A DNA stretch of 64,000 nt, from assembly GCA_028571685.1 (NCBI GenBank), contig CM053140.1, positions 223,281,323 to 223,345,322 on the forward strand, read 5' to 3'. Made by a program: the position numbers and the translations under genes. A model generated the notes under the pieces. That model was not told where the DNA came from. It searched no databases and worked only from the letters and a program-made list of their open reading frames with translations. Numbering within the stretch: position 1 is the stretch's first letter; each line of letters begins with the position of its first letter. Of the stretch, positions 11,408-21,940 are shown one piece after another. This DNA comes from Heterohyrax brucei (taxonomy: Eukaryota; Chordata; Mammalia; Hyracoidea; Procaviidae).

Positions 11408-12225
11408 ATCAAGAGAAATAACCTAAGAACCATTGGACTGCCAGAATGCGGGAAGGACATAACAAAATTCACAGAGAATTGTTGAAGATTTGTTGGCAGA
11501 AAACTTCCACAATATTGTGAAAGATGAGAAGATGTCTGTCCATGATGCTCGTTGAACTCCACACAAACTAGATCCTAAAAGCAGTCACCGAGACAAATTA
11601 TAATCAAACTTGCCAAAACCCAAGATAAAGAGGGGACTTTAAGAGTGGTTAGGTATAAATGAAAAATAATCTATAAAAGACAGTCAATAAGAGTTAAGAT
11701 TGGACTACTCTGCAGAAGCCATGCAGGCAGGAAGGCAATGTGATGATATCTATAAAGCCTGGAAGGATAAAAATTGCCAGCCAAGAACTATGTATCCACC
11801 AAAACTGTCTCTCACATGTGATAATGAAATTTGAACATTTCCAGGTGAATGGAAGTTTAGAGAATTGGCAAAAACCAAACCAATATTACAAGAAATACTG
11901 AAAGGAGAACTTTGGTTAGAAAATCAGTAACATCAGATAACAAACCAAGGCTAGAACACAGGACAAAGCAATTGAGTACCCACCTAGAAAGGGAAATTAC
12001 AAAAAGAAATCAAAGCTAAAACACTGATAATAGGGAAACAAAGATGTCATTATGTAAAAGATGGCAATATTATAACCAAAAAAGACTAAAAATTGTAGTC
12101 ATAGATCTTTAATGTGGAAAGTGAAATCAGTATAAATAAGACTAGTTTAAACTTAGAAAACTAGGAGTAAATATTGAAGTAACCACAAAGGAAACTAACA
12201 GTCCTGTGCATCAAAATAAAATGTA

Positions 12226-13490
12226 TAGACTGCAACTAAAGCAATACTTTAGAGGCAAATGTTTAACTTCAAAAATTAAGCTTCTAAAAAAATTAGAAAA
12301 CTGGAAGGAAGCTCAAAGCAAGTAGAAAAAATAAAACAATGGATATCAGAACAGCAATCTTTAGCTAGACAGAACAACAAAGTAAGGGAAGCATAATTTC
12401 CTAAAATTAGGAATTAAAGAGGAGACATCACTTTGGATCCTAAATAAATTAAAAGGATTATCCAGGAATACCACAAATGACTATATTAATGAGTTAAGCA
12501 AACATATGAATAAATTTCTAGACAAAAAATAGAAAATGTGAAGAGACAACAAGCAAATAAATTGAAGCAGCAATTGAAAGTTTTCCCACAAAGTAAAGCT
12601 CAGACACATATAGCTTCACTGATATATACTATCAACTATGTATTTCAGTAATAAACAGTGTCAATCTTCTTCTGAAAATAAAAGAGGAAGGAATATTTCC
12701 TAAATCATTCTGTGACTCAGTATTACCAAGATACCAAAGCCAAAGTAAGGCATCACAAGAAAAACAAAACTGCAACTGCAACCCCTCATGAAAATAGGTA
12801 CAAAAGACATTAACTAAATGTTAGTCAAATTCAGACCATATAAATATACTATACACTGTGATTAAGTGGAATTTATCATAGAAATTCTAGGTTGTAATCT
12901 ATTAATATGCTATATTAATACAATAAGAGACTTACACAAACCTCATGACTCTCCCAAGAGATGCATGAAAAGCATTTGAAAAGTCCCAACAATTATTCAT
13001 GATAAAAATAGAAAATTCTCAACAAACTAGTAACAGGGGAGAATATCTTCAGCCTGGATAAAGGGCATCTATGAAGAAGTTCGACGGCACTTGGCTTGGC
13101 TTGGCATGAAGAAGTTACACCTAATATTACATTTAATGTTGAAAGATTTAATCCTTTCCCTATGAGATAGGGAGCGAGTCAGTGATGTTAGTTCTCAGAT
13201 CTTATGTTGACAATTAAATTAGACGTACTAGACATTTGCAATAAGGCAAATAACAAACAAAAACAGTCCTCCTGAATGGCAATGAAGAATTAAAAACATC
13301 ATATTTTTACAGATGACGTGATCTTTCATTCACAGAGTTCTATAGAGCAGAGGCATGTACACACAAGCACATACAAGCTACTAGAATGAATTTTAAAAAA
13401 GTATAGGAAGATAGCAAGTAGGACAATGTAAAAATGAGTTGTATTTCTGTATGCTAACAACAATTATATAAATGAATTGTGTTTCTTTTT
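12226..13490 (+). mobile_element. Old L1 ORF2, RT region (element F, part 2)
   Basis: Continuation of the old sense L1 ORF2 from 9235. TGCAACTAAAGCAATACTTT and the following AAGCTTCTAAAAAAATTAG belong to the region between endonuclease and RT; further on come RT segments and a decayed catalytic box TTTACAGATGACGTG (about 13306-13320, FTDD). Many stops. It is interrupted by a 24-bp SINE scrap (13082-13105) and ends at the antisense L1 tail at about 13490. Confidence 0.7.
13082..13105 (+). mobile_element. 24-bp SINE 3'-terminal insertion with 11-bp duplication
   Basis: Only the terminal CGACGGCACTTGGC plus two further TTGGC units are present, between perfect 11-bp repeats ATGAAGAAGTT (13071-13081 and 13106-13116). 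The host is old L1 ORF2. Confidence 0.85.
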
Positions 13491-14532
13491 TGTCTTTCTT
13501 TTTTTATTATTCATTTTTTATTTTGACTAAGTGAAAGTATACAATCCAAATTAATTTTGCATGCCAGGCTATTTGCAGCAACTTCTGCTCACCTTGACCT
13601 GTGACAGCACACTGCTCCCTTTCATTCTATACTTATAGTATTGTGTTAACAAGCTCCTGTACCCTCCTCTTCACCCTTCTCTCTCCTATCTAGAAAGAGA
13701 CCAGTAGGACAGCACCCTATAAATACATAGAGCCATAAAGTACACACACTATATGGTCACACTGTGTCCCTGAGTCCAGTCCAATTTTATCTGAAGAGTT
13801 GATCTCAGTAGTGTTTTCTGGTCAGCAGCAGCAGCAGGTCTAGAAGCCATGCTCCCAGAGGATGCCCCAGGCTGTTGGACCATCAGTTGTGGTCTTATAG
13901 TAGAGTTCTTGACTTGCACTCCTCATTTTTTCATTTTGCCACAGGAATTCAACATTGTGTGCCCCATCACGGCTGTCTTTGGTGGTGGCCAGGCACCATC
14001 TAGTTCTTCTGGCCACTTGTTGACACAGTCTCCCTTTCTCACGGATCTGTCTGTCTCCTGAGCTCTTTTTTCCTCATGTCTTTGTTCTCGATGATCATCT
14101 GTTCTGGATGAGTTGGGACCATCTGGTGTATCTCAGATGGCACAATGCTAGATTTTAAGACCCTAGACACCACTCACCAATATGGGATACAGGAAACTCT
14201 CTTAGCAATAAGCTAGTTACACCAGTAGACCTCCATGTGTCATGAGAGCATGGTTCTCAGACCCAGCCCTGCTACTCTATCATTACAATATTGGGTTGAG
14301 ATCAGAAGAGCTTTCAGTTTATGGTGAAGTCCAGATAAGTTGATCTACTTACTACTGTGTGCCGTCATTGCTTTCACCTAACCAAATTTCTGTCTAACCT
14401 GTGACCAACTCTCTGCCTCCGTCCCTATGCTTGTAGCCATCAAAGAGTCTCTTCTTCTGTATGTAAGTCTATTTTCAAATCCTTGCAATAGGGGTCTCAT
14501 GCAGCATTTGTCTTTTTTGCCACTGACTGTCT

Positions 14533-14718
14533 TCACTCGGTGTAATGTCTATATTGAAACCAGGTTATGAGATGCTTCCTAAAGTTATCATTGTTCTTTA
14601 TCATTGCATAGTGTTCCACTGAGTATATGTAGCATAGTTCGTTTATCCATTCATCTGTTGATGGGCATCTGGGTTGATTCCATCTTTTGGCTATTGTGGA
14701 CTGTGCTGCAGTACTCAT
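14533..14718 (-). pseudogene. L1 ORF2 C-terminal remnant (element C)
   Basis: A minus-strand frame with AKRWNQPRCPSTDEWINE and YIYSVEHYAMIKNN, the conserved region near the C-terminal end of L1 ORF2 (compare AKTWNQPK.P..DEW.K and YYSAIK in many mammalian L1s). It is only 61 codons long and bounded by stops. Confidence 0.8.
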
Positions 14719-15252
14719 TCATGTGCACATATCTGTTCATGTGACAGCCTTTGTTTCTGTAGGATATATTCTGAGCAGTGGGGTTACTGGATCGGATGGT
14801 ATATCTATTTCCAGATTTTTAAGCAAGTGCTAGATTACTTTCCAAAGAGGTTGTACTACCGTGCAATCCCACCAGCAGTGTAGGAGAGTTCCAGTTTCTC
14901 CACAGCCTCTCCAGCATTTGTTGTTTTGTGTTTTTTGGATGATGGCCAGCTTTACAGGGGTGAGATGGTATCTCATTGTAGTTTTGATTTGGATTTCTTT
15001 AATAGCTAATGATTGTGAACATCTCCTCTTGTGTCTTTAGGCTATACACTTTAGTAAAGTAACTGATATCCTCTTTAGTGAAGTGTCTGCTCATCTCCCT
15101 TTCCCAGTGCTTAATTGGTGCCTGAAAGATTCCTCTGTTGCTCTCTTTCTGCTTGTTCACACTGTAGGATTAATTGTTTGGTTTGGGTCCTTTCTTCCTT
15201 TTGGATGTGTGCACTGATAGAGATAAATTGATCTCTGAACACTGCTTTGGCT

Positions 15253-15736
15253 CTATCCCATAGGTTCTGTGTTTTCATTCTCATGTGAATCTGTAAATTT
15301 CTTTATTTCTTCCTTGGTTTCTTCTATAAACCGTGGATTTTTGAGCAAGGTGTTGTTCAGTTTCCAGGAGTTCCAATTTCTAGCTATGTTTTTTCTGCTA
15401 TCAATTTCGACTTTTATGGTTTTATAGTCTGACAAGATGCTTTGCAATAATTCAGTGGTTTGGATTTTGTTGAGATTTGCTTTATATGCTAACACATGGT
15501 CTTTTCTGGAAAATGCTTCATGTGCACTGGAGAAGAAGATATAGTTATCTGTAAAATGTTCCATGTGCATCAGAGAAGAAGATATAGCTATCTGTTGATG
15601 GATAAGTAGTTCTGTATATGTCGATGAGGCCTAATTGGTTAATTGTGGCAATAAGATCTTCTGTGTCTTTACTGAGCCTTTTTCTAGCTGATTCGTCCAT
15701 TACTGAAATTGGAGTGTTGAAGTCTCCAACCAGCAT
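15253..15736 (-). pseudogene. L1 ORF2 endonuclease remnant (element C)
   Basis: Two overlapping minus-strand frames (15545-15736 and 15253-15570) carry the endonuclease. The first has an intact GDFNTPI catalytic motif and ends at a shifted AHGTFYR. The second restarts with AHEAFSRKDHVLAYK, where the normal motif is FSRIDHILG, and continues into the linker with NSWKLNNTLL. The shift is caused by a 43-bp tandem duplication (15512-15597), so the motif AHGTF/AHEAF is encoded twice, in different frames. The ORF start itself is near 16149. Confidence 0.85.
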
Positions 15737-16148
15737 TGTGGAGTCATATGTCTGATTTTTCAGTGTAGTCAGTGTTTGTTCAATGTGTTTTAGATGCTCT
15801 GGTGTTGAGTGTATGTATGTTTATTATTGTTAAGTCCTGCTTGTGTATTGAATCATTCAGCAATAAATAGTGACCGTCCTTGTCCACAATGGTGGATTTT
15901 ACATTAAAATCTATTTGAGATTAGTATTGCCATACACACTCTTCTTTGTATCTTGTTAGGTTAGTATATTTTATTCCATCCTTAAATTTTTAATTTGTTC
16001 ATATCTTTAAGTCTAATGTGTGTTTCTTGTAAGCAACATATAGACGGGTAGTATCTTTTCATGCAAGATGTCACTCGTTGTGTCTTTATTGGAGCATTCA
16101 TTCCATTTGCATTCAGTGTAATTGATAGGTATGTGTTTAGTGCTGTCA

Positions 16149-16578
16149 TTTTGATGTATTTATTTTTGTGTCAGTGTTTTCTGTGTTGCTCTTGATATTC
16201 TGTTGTGGGTCATCCTTCTTTATGGTTTGACTTTTCATCTTTTTCAGTGTTGATTTTGTGTTTATTGAGACTCCTGTATTATGTTTCTTGTTTTGATATG
16301 TTGCATTGTTATTGTGCTTTGTGGCTACCCCTTTGGTCCCCCTTAATATTCTAAATTTAAGCCCAATTTTAACGTCTACATATCTTATTAACTTCCTCTC
16401 CATCTGGAAGGACTGTAACTACTATAGTATATCCCTCTTTCTGATGGGACGGTGTCTGAATTTTCATGATATGATCACTGGTTCTCTTTTAATATTATAG
16501 CATTGATTGAGTTTTGTGCCTTCCCTAACTGAGCAGGTTTCTGGATGTTGTGTCCTGTATTGCTCCTTAAATATAGAG
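16149..16578 (-). other. L1 inter-ORF spacer (element C)
   Basis: About 430 bp separate the ORF1 stop (about 16579) from the ORF2 ATG (16149, minus strand). A partial open frame (16146-16403) of low complexity, rich in Lys, Asn and Thr, is present but resembles no known domain. Element B has the same spacing (4335 to 3905). This is much longer than the roughly 60-bp spacer of human L1. Confidence 0.6.
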
Positions 16579-16890
16579 TTAATGGTTTTGTTTTTCTAAG
16601 CAAAGAGCTTTCAGTATTTCTTGTAGTTTTGGTTTGGTTTTTACAAAGTGTCTAAACTTCTGTTTATCTGCAAGTGTGTTAATTTCATCTTCACATTTGA
16701 AAGACAGTTTTGCAGGATATATAATTCTTTGTTGGAAGTTTTTCTTCAAGACTTTGAATGTGTAATCCCACTGCCTCTGTGCCAGCATGGTTTCTGCTGA
16801 GAAGTCAGATGAAAACCTACAGGGCTTCCCTCTGAATGTTAGCTTTGGTTTGAGTCTTACTGCCTTTAAGAATTTCTGCTTGCATTTCAT
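16579..16890 (-). pseudogene. L1 ORF1 C-terminal RNA-binding region (element C)
   Basis: A minus-strand open frame of 103 codons matching the C-terminal domain of L1 ORF1p, the RNA-binding trimeric chaperone. It contains FSAETMLAQRQWDYTFKVLK, RIIYPAKLSFKCE and KPKLQEILKALCLE, all hallmarks of that domain. The upstream coiled-coil part (about 16900-17500) is interrupted. Ancestrally it would join the L1 ribonucleoprotein; here it is a fragment. Confidence 0.88.
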
Positions 16891-17795
16891 TTTATTAAGC
16901 TCGATTATAATATGTCTTGGTGTCTTTGGGGGGGGTCAATTTTTTGTGGTGTTTCATACACGTCTTAGATATCTATGTTCTCTTCCTGCATAATTTCAGG
17001 AAAGCTTTTTGTCAGCAACTGAACAATACTCTCTGTGTTTTCATGTATTGCTCCCTGTTTAGGAATTCCAGTTTAATTGTGTATTATTCCTCTTCATGGA
17101 GTCCCACATGTTTCTTAATGTGTCATTTTACTTATTTGTTTTCTCTGATTTCTCTTCATAAATACTGGTGTCATTTGCTTTGTCTTTGAGGTCAGTAAGT
17201 CTGACTTCTAGTTCCTTAATTCTTCACTTTTGGCTTTGAATTGAATTGTGTAATTCTGTAATTTTGTTATTGGATCTGCTGGATTTCAGAACATTGATAT
17301 TCTATCAGTTCGAATAGCTTGCTTAGTTTTTTAGTTTGCTGTTCTGCATTTTGTTTAAAATCTAGGAGGGCTTTGAGTACTTGACCTCCAATAGTTTCAG
17401 AAGTACTTCTTCATCTGGGTCGTTTTTTGATTCTTTATTTTGGAAGTTTTCTGGAGCCATCGTGGGCTGTTTCTTTATATGCTTAGTGATGATCTGTTCC
17501 TTTTGGGACATCTAGAGGCTGTTTCGTTTATCTCATGTTGCCTCCGTGGAAGCTGAGGTGTAGTTCTGAAAAAGAAGTTGATCACCAGCCACCTCTGTGT
17601 ACTCTAATGACTGGCCCAGTGGACTCTGCAGTCACAGGCTCTGCCTCCTTGCTGGCAAAGACACTGCCCTACTTATGGAGTCACTGGGGGAACATCAACT
17701 GACTCTGTGATGTGGATCAGTAAAGGCTGGAAGACATGCTATTGGGCTACAAAGCAGTTATTTCTCCAAGTCATCTTATTTAAAAAGCTAAAAGC

Positions 17796-17826
17796 ATGAG
17801 TCGGACCCGACTCGACGGCACTTGGC
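17796..17826 (+). mobile_element. 31-bp SINE 3'-end fragment insertion
   Basis: The insert starts ATGAGTCGGACCCGACTC and ends GGCACTTGGC, between two AAAAGC hexamers (17790-17795 and 17827-17832) in an L1 5' UTR. The homologous 5' UTR near 145-155 has no such insert. Confidence 0.78.
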
Positions 17827-18330
17827 AAAAGCTATCTGACAGCTTCCAAAATCAGGCCATCAGGTGTGGCAGGCCCCATCTTCCAGCTGACAATGGAGAC
17901 ATATCTTTAGCTGTCCCCAGATGATATGATACAGTTCAAAGTGGAGAGGAGCTAGTGCCCTGCTGCCATCCCCCACCAGGCCCTACTCATATGGCAACAT
18001 TGTGCTAAACACAGCCTTTCTGCTGGAAAAGTGCTCCCCAGACTGGCACTGCCTCCCAGCTTGGGACTTTGTGCCCCTGCTAAGGCCTCTGGTGGAGTAG
18101 CTCCACCACCCAGCCGACCAAGATGGTGTCTTGGTCAAGCTGCCCCTCCTGCTGCGAAACAGCAGAATCTATGGTGGAGCTCAGAAAAGAGCGGGTGGAG
18201 GGGTGTGGTGCCCTCAGTCTGCTGCCAGGTTCTCAAAATGTGGCTATTCCACACTCTGTCTCTCTGCTGCAGCACACACTGTTCACTTCAGCACTTTTAA
18301 ATGAGAGTTTTGCAGTTTGGGGTTGACAGG

Positions 18331-20215
18331 TTTTTATTTATTTATTTGACAGTTTTGACAGTTTGATTGACAGTGGTTTTCCTTTCAAAGCTTCACGTAT
18401 ATCATCCCATTACTTTCTTGCCTGTGTTTCTGGCAAATAACCAGAACTTATTTCTACTGTTTCTACCCTGTATATAGAAACCATGGTGCTGTAGTGGTTA
18501 AGTGTTATGTTTGCTAGCCCAAAGGTTGGCAATTCAGGTCTTCCAGGCACTCTTTGAGAAATTTATAGAGCAGTTCTACTCTGTCCTATGAGTTGGAATC
18601 GACCCATTGGCTGCAAGTTTGGTTTCAGTACCCTGTATGTGACTTTTCAGGGTGCTCCTGCAATCTTTGCTTTGTTTTCAGCTTTTTGGGTGTTTAGCTT
18701 TTCATCTTTCATGATATTAGGGAAGTTCTCTATCAGCAAATCTTAAGTGATTCTCTCTGTATTTTCCTTTTTATTCCTGTTTTACAGTTTTGATCACTTG
18801 TCAATTTTTGCTTTTGATTGAAAGCCACATAATTTTCAGGTTTTCTTCTTTCTTTTTGCTGCTTTTTCCTCAGAGTTTTAAATCCAGTTTTATTAATCCT
18901 GTCTTCTTTTGCTTCAAATGTGCTCTTCAGCAACTCCATGATACTGTCTATTGCTGTTTGTCTTTTGGATTTCTAATTGTCGTATGATTTCTAGTTGTGA
19001 ATTTACTTTATTTTGTTCCTGTATTATTGTATTGAATTTGTCTGCCTTTTCCATTAATTTACCTATTGTTTCCTCTTTGTCTGCTTCAACTCTTGGATCA
19101 CTCTGAATGTTAGAGATTTTAATTCTTTGTCAGGTAATTCTAATGCCTTTTATTTTACTGCAGAATCATCTAGTATTTTATTTTGGACATGTACTGAAAC
19201 AATCGTCTCTTGTTTTCTTTTTAATATATTTTAAATATTGTCTGCTATCTTCAGGCTATTCAGTAGCTATTTTCTTTTTTATTGTTTATAGATCTGTCTG
19301 TTTCATCCTGATTTTTTGTTTTATTTGGCTATGTCATAGCAGGTAAGCTGTGCATTCTTTGTTGTTTACTCTTTTGTGGTAACAATATTTTTCACCTCTT
19401 TGTCCAATGGGTAGGTCCAGTGGCTCAGGTAGAATGCATCAGGGCAGGTCCAGCTGTAGGGGAGAGACTGGGGTAGGTTGTATGTGACTTGTTCTAAGGG
19501 CAACAGGGTTCACCAGGAGTCAATACTGGGCTGGTCCTAGTAGGCCATTCCTGTTCTGCTTGGGGTTGTGATGTTTAGCATACAATTTAGGAAGGTGGGA
19601 GGGAATGAGGTTGTTGTGATGTGTGGAGCAGGTGATCAGTGTCCTGCTAGCAGCTCCTGATGGTGCTTTCATGTACTCTCATCTGCTGATCTGTGATGTG
19701 GGTGGGGAAAATCCAAGTGGCACAGATGTACTTCATTGCTAGCTGAGTCCCTGCAGCTAGTCAGGAGACATTGAAAATAGTGCACTAGGGAGAAGATGAG
19801 GAACGGGAAAGTGTGTATCCGTGGTTATCAGGTGCTTTGTCTTCTGCTGAGATTTCTATCAATCTGCTTTCCTGTGCTCCCTGTCTGCTGCTCTCTGACA
19901 GAAATCGAAGATGGCGAATCTATCCTAGGTTAGCTGATAGAGGACTTCTTGTATCTCTTTCCCCTGTCTGCTTCTTATTCCATTCAGTGTTTTGCTAAGA
20001 TCTTTGTCTCTTCATTTGATGCTTTGGGTTCCAGGACTGACATTTGTCTCTGTCTTACTTAGTTTTTTAGGTCTTTCTTGTGAAGTATGGTGTAGTGCTT
20101 CTGCCTATGGTGTCGTGTTTGCAAATGCCCAAGGCTGTAATCTTTCCATAAGCGGACTGCCACATCCTTCTCCCAGAGTAATTGACCTTTTAGTTAACAC
20201 CAGAGTGCTTAAATT
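18331..20215 (-). mobile_element. Old L1/HAL1-like element (D), ORF1 plus 5' UTR, antisense
   Basis: Antisense. On the minus strand a 5' UTR-like section (about 19380-20215) is followed by an A-rich ORF1 region (about 18360-19330; frame at 18733-18939) and then by AATAAATAAATAAAAA-like tail sequence at about 18330-18350. No endonuclease or RT follows, so this is a second ORF1-bearing element without ORF2. Divergence is high and the boundaries are approximate. Confidence 0.55.
18474..18628 (+). mobile_element. AfroSINE, sense, with 10-bp target-site duplication
   Basis: Sense copy with CATGGTGCTGTAGTGGTTAA and GAGTTGGAATCGACCCATTG, flanked by perfect TACCCTGTAT repeats (18464-18473 and 18629-18638). 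Confidence 0.94.
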
Positions 20216-20367
20216 ACTACATCAGCAGAGCTCCTTACATGCTTATAGCATCATCATTTATAATAGCCCAAATCTGGGAAGAACCCAAATATCCATCAAT
20301 TAATGAATGACTAAAGTGTGGTTTTCCTAAAATGGAATATTATATAGCAGTCAAAAGAAAAAGTGAA

Positions 20368-20526
20368 CCCCAAAGCACATTGCCGTCAAGTTGATTGCAA
20401 CTCAAAGTGACCCTATAGGACAGAGAAGAACTGCCCCACCTGGTTTCCAGGGAGTGGCTGCTGGATTAGAATTGGTGACCTTTTGGCTAGCAGTTAAACT
20501 CTTAACACATTTGCCACCAAGTGTCC
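20368..20526 (-). mobile_element. AfroSINE, antisense
   Basis: Antisense copy: TTGCCGTCAAGTTGATTGCA, CCTATAGGACAGAGAAGAAC, GACCTTTTGGCTAGCAG and GCCACCAAGTG head complement. Confidence 0.9.
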
Positions 20527-20540
20527 AATGATAATATGTA

Positions 20541-21064
20541 TGACGGTGTGGCAGCTTGGCTGGGCTATGATTCTAAGTGTTTTGGCAATCATATAATGTT
20601 GTCATCACTTCCTTGTTTAGATTGAATATGTGATCACACCTATAGTGTGATCTATTAGTAGCCAGTCACTTAAAGGGGAGTTTCCTTGGGCATGTGGCCT
20701 GCATCTAGTGTGAAGAGATGTTCAGGCAGGGCTTCAGCAGGAGGGCAGGGCAGGGGGGTGGCTCTTGCTGCTCTGGATTCTGCAACTGGCTTCTGTTCCT
20801 CTAACCTCTGGTTCTTTAGACTTGAACTAGTAGCTTATCTTGGATCTTCCTGTCAATCTTCACAGTCTCTCAGCAACAGCCCTGCTCTCTGGTTTGCCAA
20901 CTCCTGTTGCTGTATGAATCAGGAGATGCCTTTGCCTGACCCAAGGACTTGGGATGTTATAACCTTTACAACTGTGTGAGCCATTTCCTTGATATAAATC
21001 TTTTTTTCCTCTCTATTTCTGTGCTTTACTGGCTTTGCTTATATAGAGGACCCAGCCCAAGACA
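20541..21064 (+). mobile_element. ERVL (MLT2-like) solo LTR, second copy
   Basis: The same LTR family as 7770-8291, shown by ACTTGAACTAGTAGC, CTTGGGATGTTATAACC, ACTGTGTGAGCCATTTCCTT and the ending CCAAGACA. It contains a fuller left part (GCAGCTTGGCTGGGCTATGA). Sense orientation, inserted in old L1 3' sequence. Confidence 0.65.
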
Positions 21065-21075
21065 AGATGGTAACC

Positions 21076-21232
21076 TGAAAAACTCATTGTTGCTGAGTCA
21101 GTTCAGACTGATAGTGGCCCTATAGGATAGAGCAGACCTGCACCACAGGGTTTCCAGGGAACTGCTGATAGATTCCAGCTGCTGACTTTTGGTTAACATC
21201 TGAGCTCTTAACCGCTGTATCACCAAGGCTTC
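21076..21232 (-). mobile_element. AfroSINE, antisense, diverged
   Basis: Antisense copy: TTGTTGCTGAGTCAGTTCAG, GCCCTATAGGATAGAGCAGA and CTCTTAACCGCTGTATCACC. Confidence 0.87.
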
Positions 21233-21530
21233 GATAATAAGGAAGCTAACGTGTAAGTGTAAATGTAACAGTATGATTCCATTTATATGAAATGGTCAAA
21301 AATGGCAGATTTATAGAGACAGAAAGCAGTGGTTATCTGGGACTGGCTGGAAGTTGGGGAGCTAGTGGTGAAAGTGTACCTTGAATATGAGTGGACTAGA
21401 AAAAAATTGGGGGGTAATAAAAAGTTGTGATGGTTTCAGAATTCCATACATTTTTAAAAATAAATGACTTGTAGTTTTACGTTAAGTAAATTTTATAGTA
21501 ATTAAATTATGCTTTAATGAAGCCATCTTA

Positions 21531-21940
21531 AAAACAAAGCAACAACTCTAACTTTAAAAATGATGAGGAATAGGAGACACCAAGGTCTCTGGTCAAGTTT
21601 GGCTTTGTATATTTAGATACACTGAGTTTCACAATGATTATTTTTCTTTCTCATACTGACTAAGCAACCTTTTTTTCCAGTAGGAAAAGTTTATGGGAAA
21701 TTTAAATGCTTTACTCCCTAAGGGACTTCTGAATTTTCTGTTATTCTCTGAGGAGAATCTTCTAAATAGCAGATGCATGAATGACTTTAATGATGCAAAC
21801 TGTAGAATTAAAAAAAAAAGAAAGTTTTGCAGGAGAAATTACGAGTAGCTCTGTTTATTCTTCCAATAATCTCTCTTATGAACAGTTAAATTCCCACAGA
21901 CTAAATTAATTATTGGGCTATGATGTCCCATAAAGCCAGA
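21531..21940. other. No recognised feature
   Basis: AT-rich sequence with a short poly-A run at about 21810-21820. I see no repeat family or exon here. Confidence 0.5.

Larger units (their letters stand above)
9236..12225 (+). mobile_element. ORF1-only L1 insertion (HAL1-like), sense
   Basis: A nested element. It starts with an L1-type 5' end (GGAGGTGGAACCAGGATGAT), continues through a 5' UTR and a decayed ORF1, and ends about 300 bp after the ORF1 stop, in an A-rich stretch containing AATAAA (12215-12220). No endonuclease or RT sequence is present. The ORF1 C-terminal domain is visible at about 11700-11925 (codons resembling SAEAMQAGRQ and LQEILKG), with several stops. Flanking TAGAATGCA (9227-9235) and TAGACTGCA (12226-12234) match 8 of 9, a likely target-site duplication. 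Two SINEs add about 320 bp; without them the length is about 2.65 kb, close to HAL1 (half-L1) elements. Confidence 0.68.
13495..18330 (-). mobile_element. L1 LINE (element C), antisense, RT deleted
   Basis: An antisense L1 with a T-rich start (its poly-A tail) at about 13483-13520, a 3' UTR and ORF2 C-terminus (about 13560-15120), an endonuclease (15190-16149), a spacer of about 430 bp, ORF1 (16579 to about 17500) and a 5' UTR (about 17500-18320). The sequence jumps from ORF2 C-terminal to the end of the endonuclease around 15120-15190, so the RT core, about 2 kb in the comparable element B, is missing. The 3' UTR matches that at 46567-48195 in the opposite orientation. A 31-bp SINE fragment lies at 17796-17826. 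Confidence 0.82.
20222..21530 (+). mobile_element. L1M-type 3' end, sense, split by three insertions
   Basis: Old L1 3' region in three blocks. 20222-20367 contains AATAGCCCAAATCTGGGAAG and CCATCAATTAATGAATGACT. A short scrap lies at about 20527-20540. 21233-21530 contains ATGATTCCATTTATATGAAA and GCAGTGGTTATCTGGGACTG. A SINE (20368-20526), an ERVL LTR (20541-21064) and another SINE (21076-21232) lie between. Confidence 0.7.
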
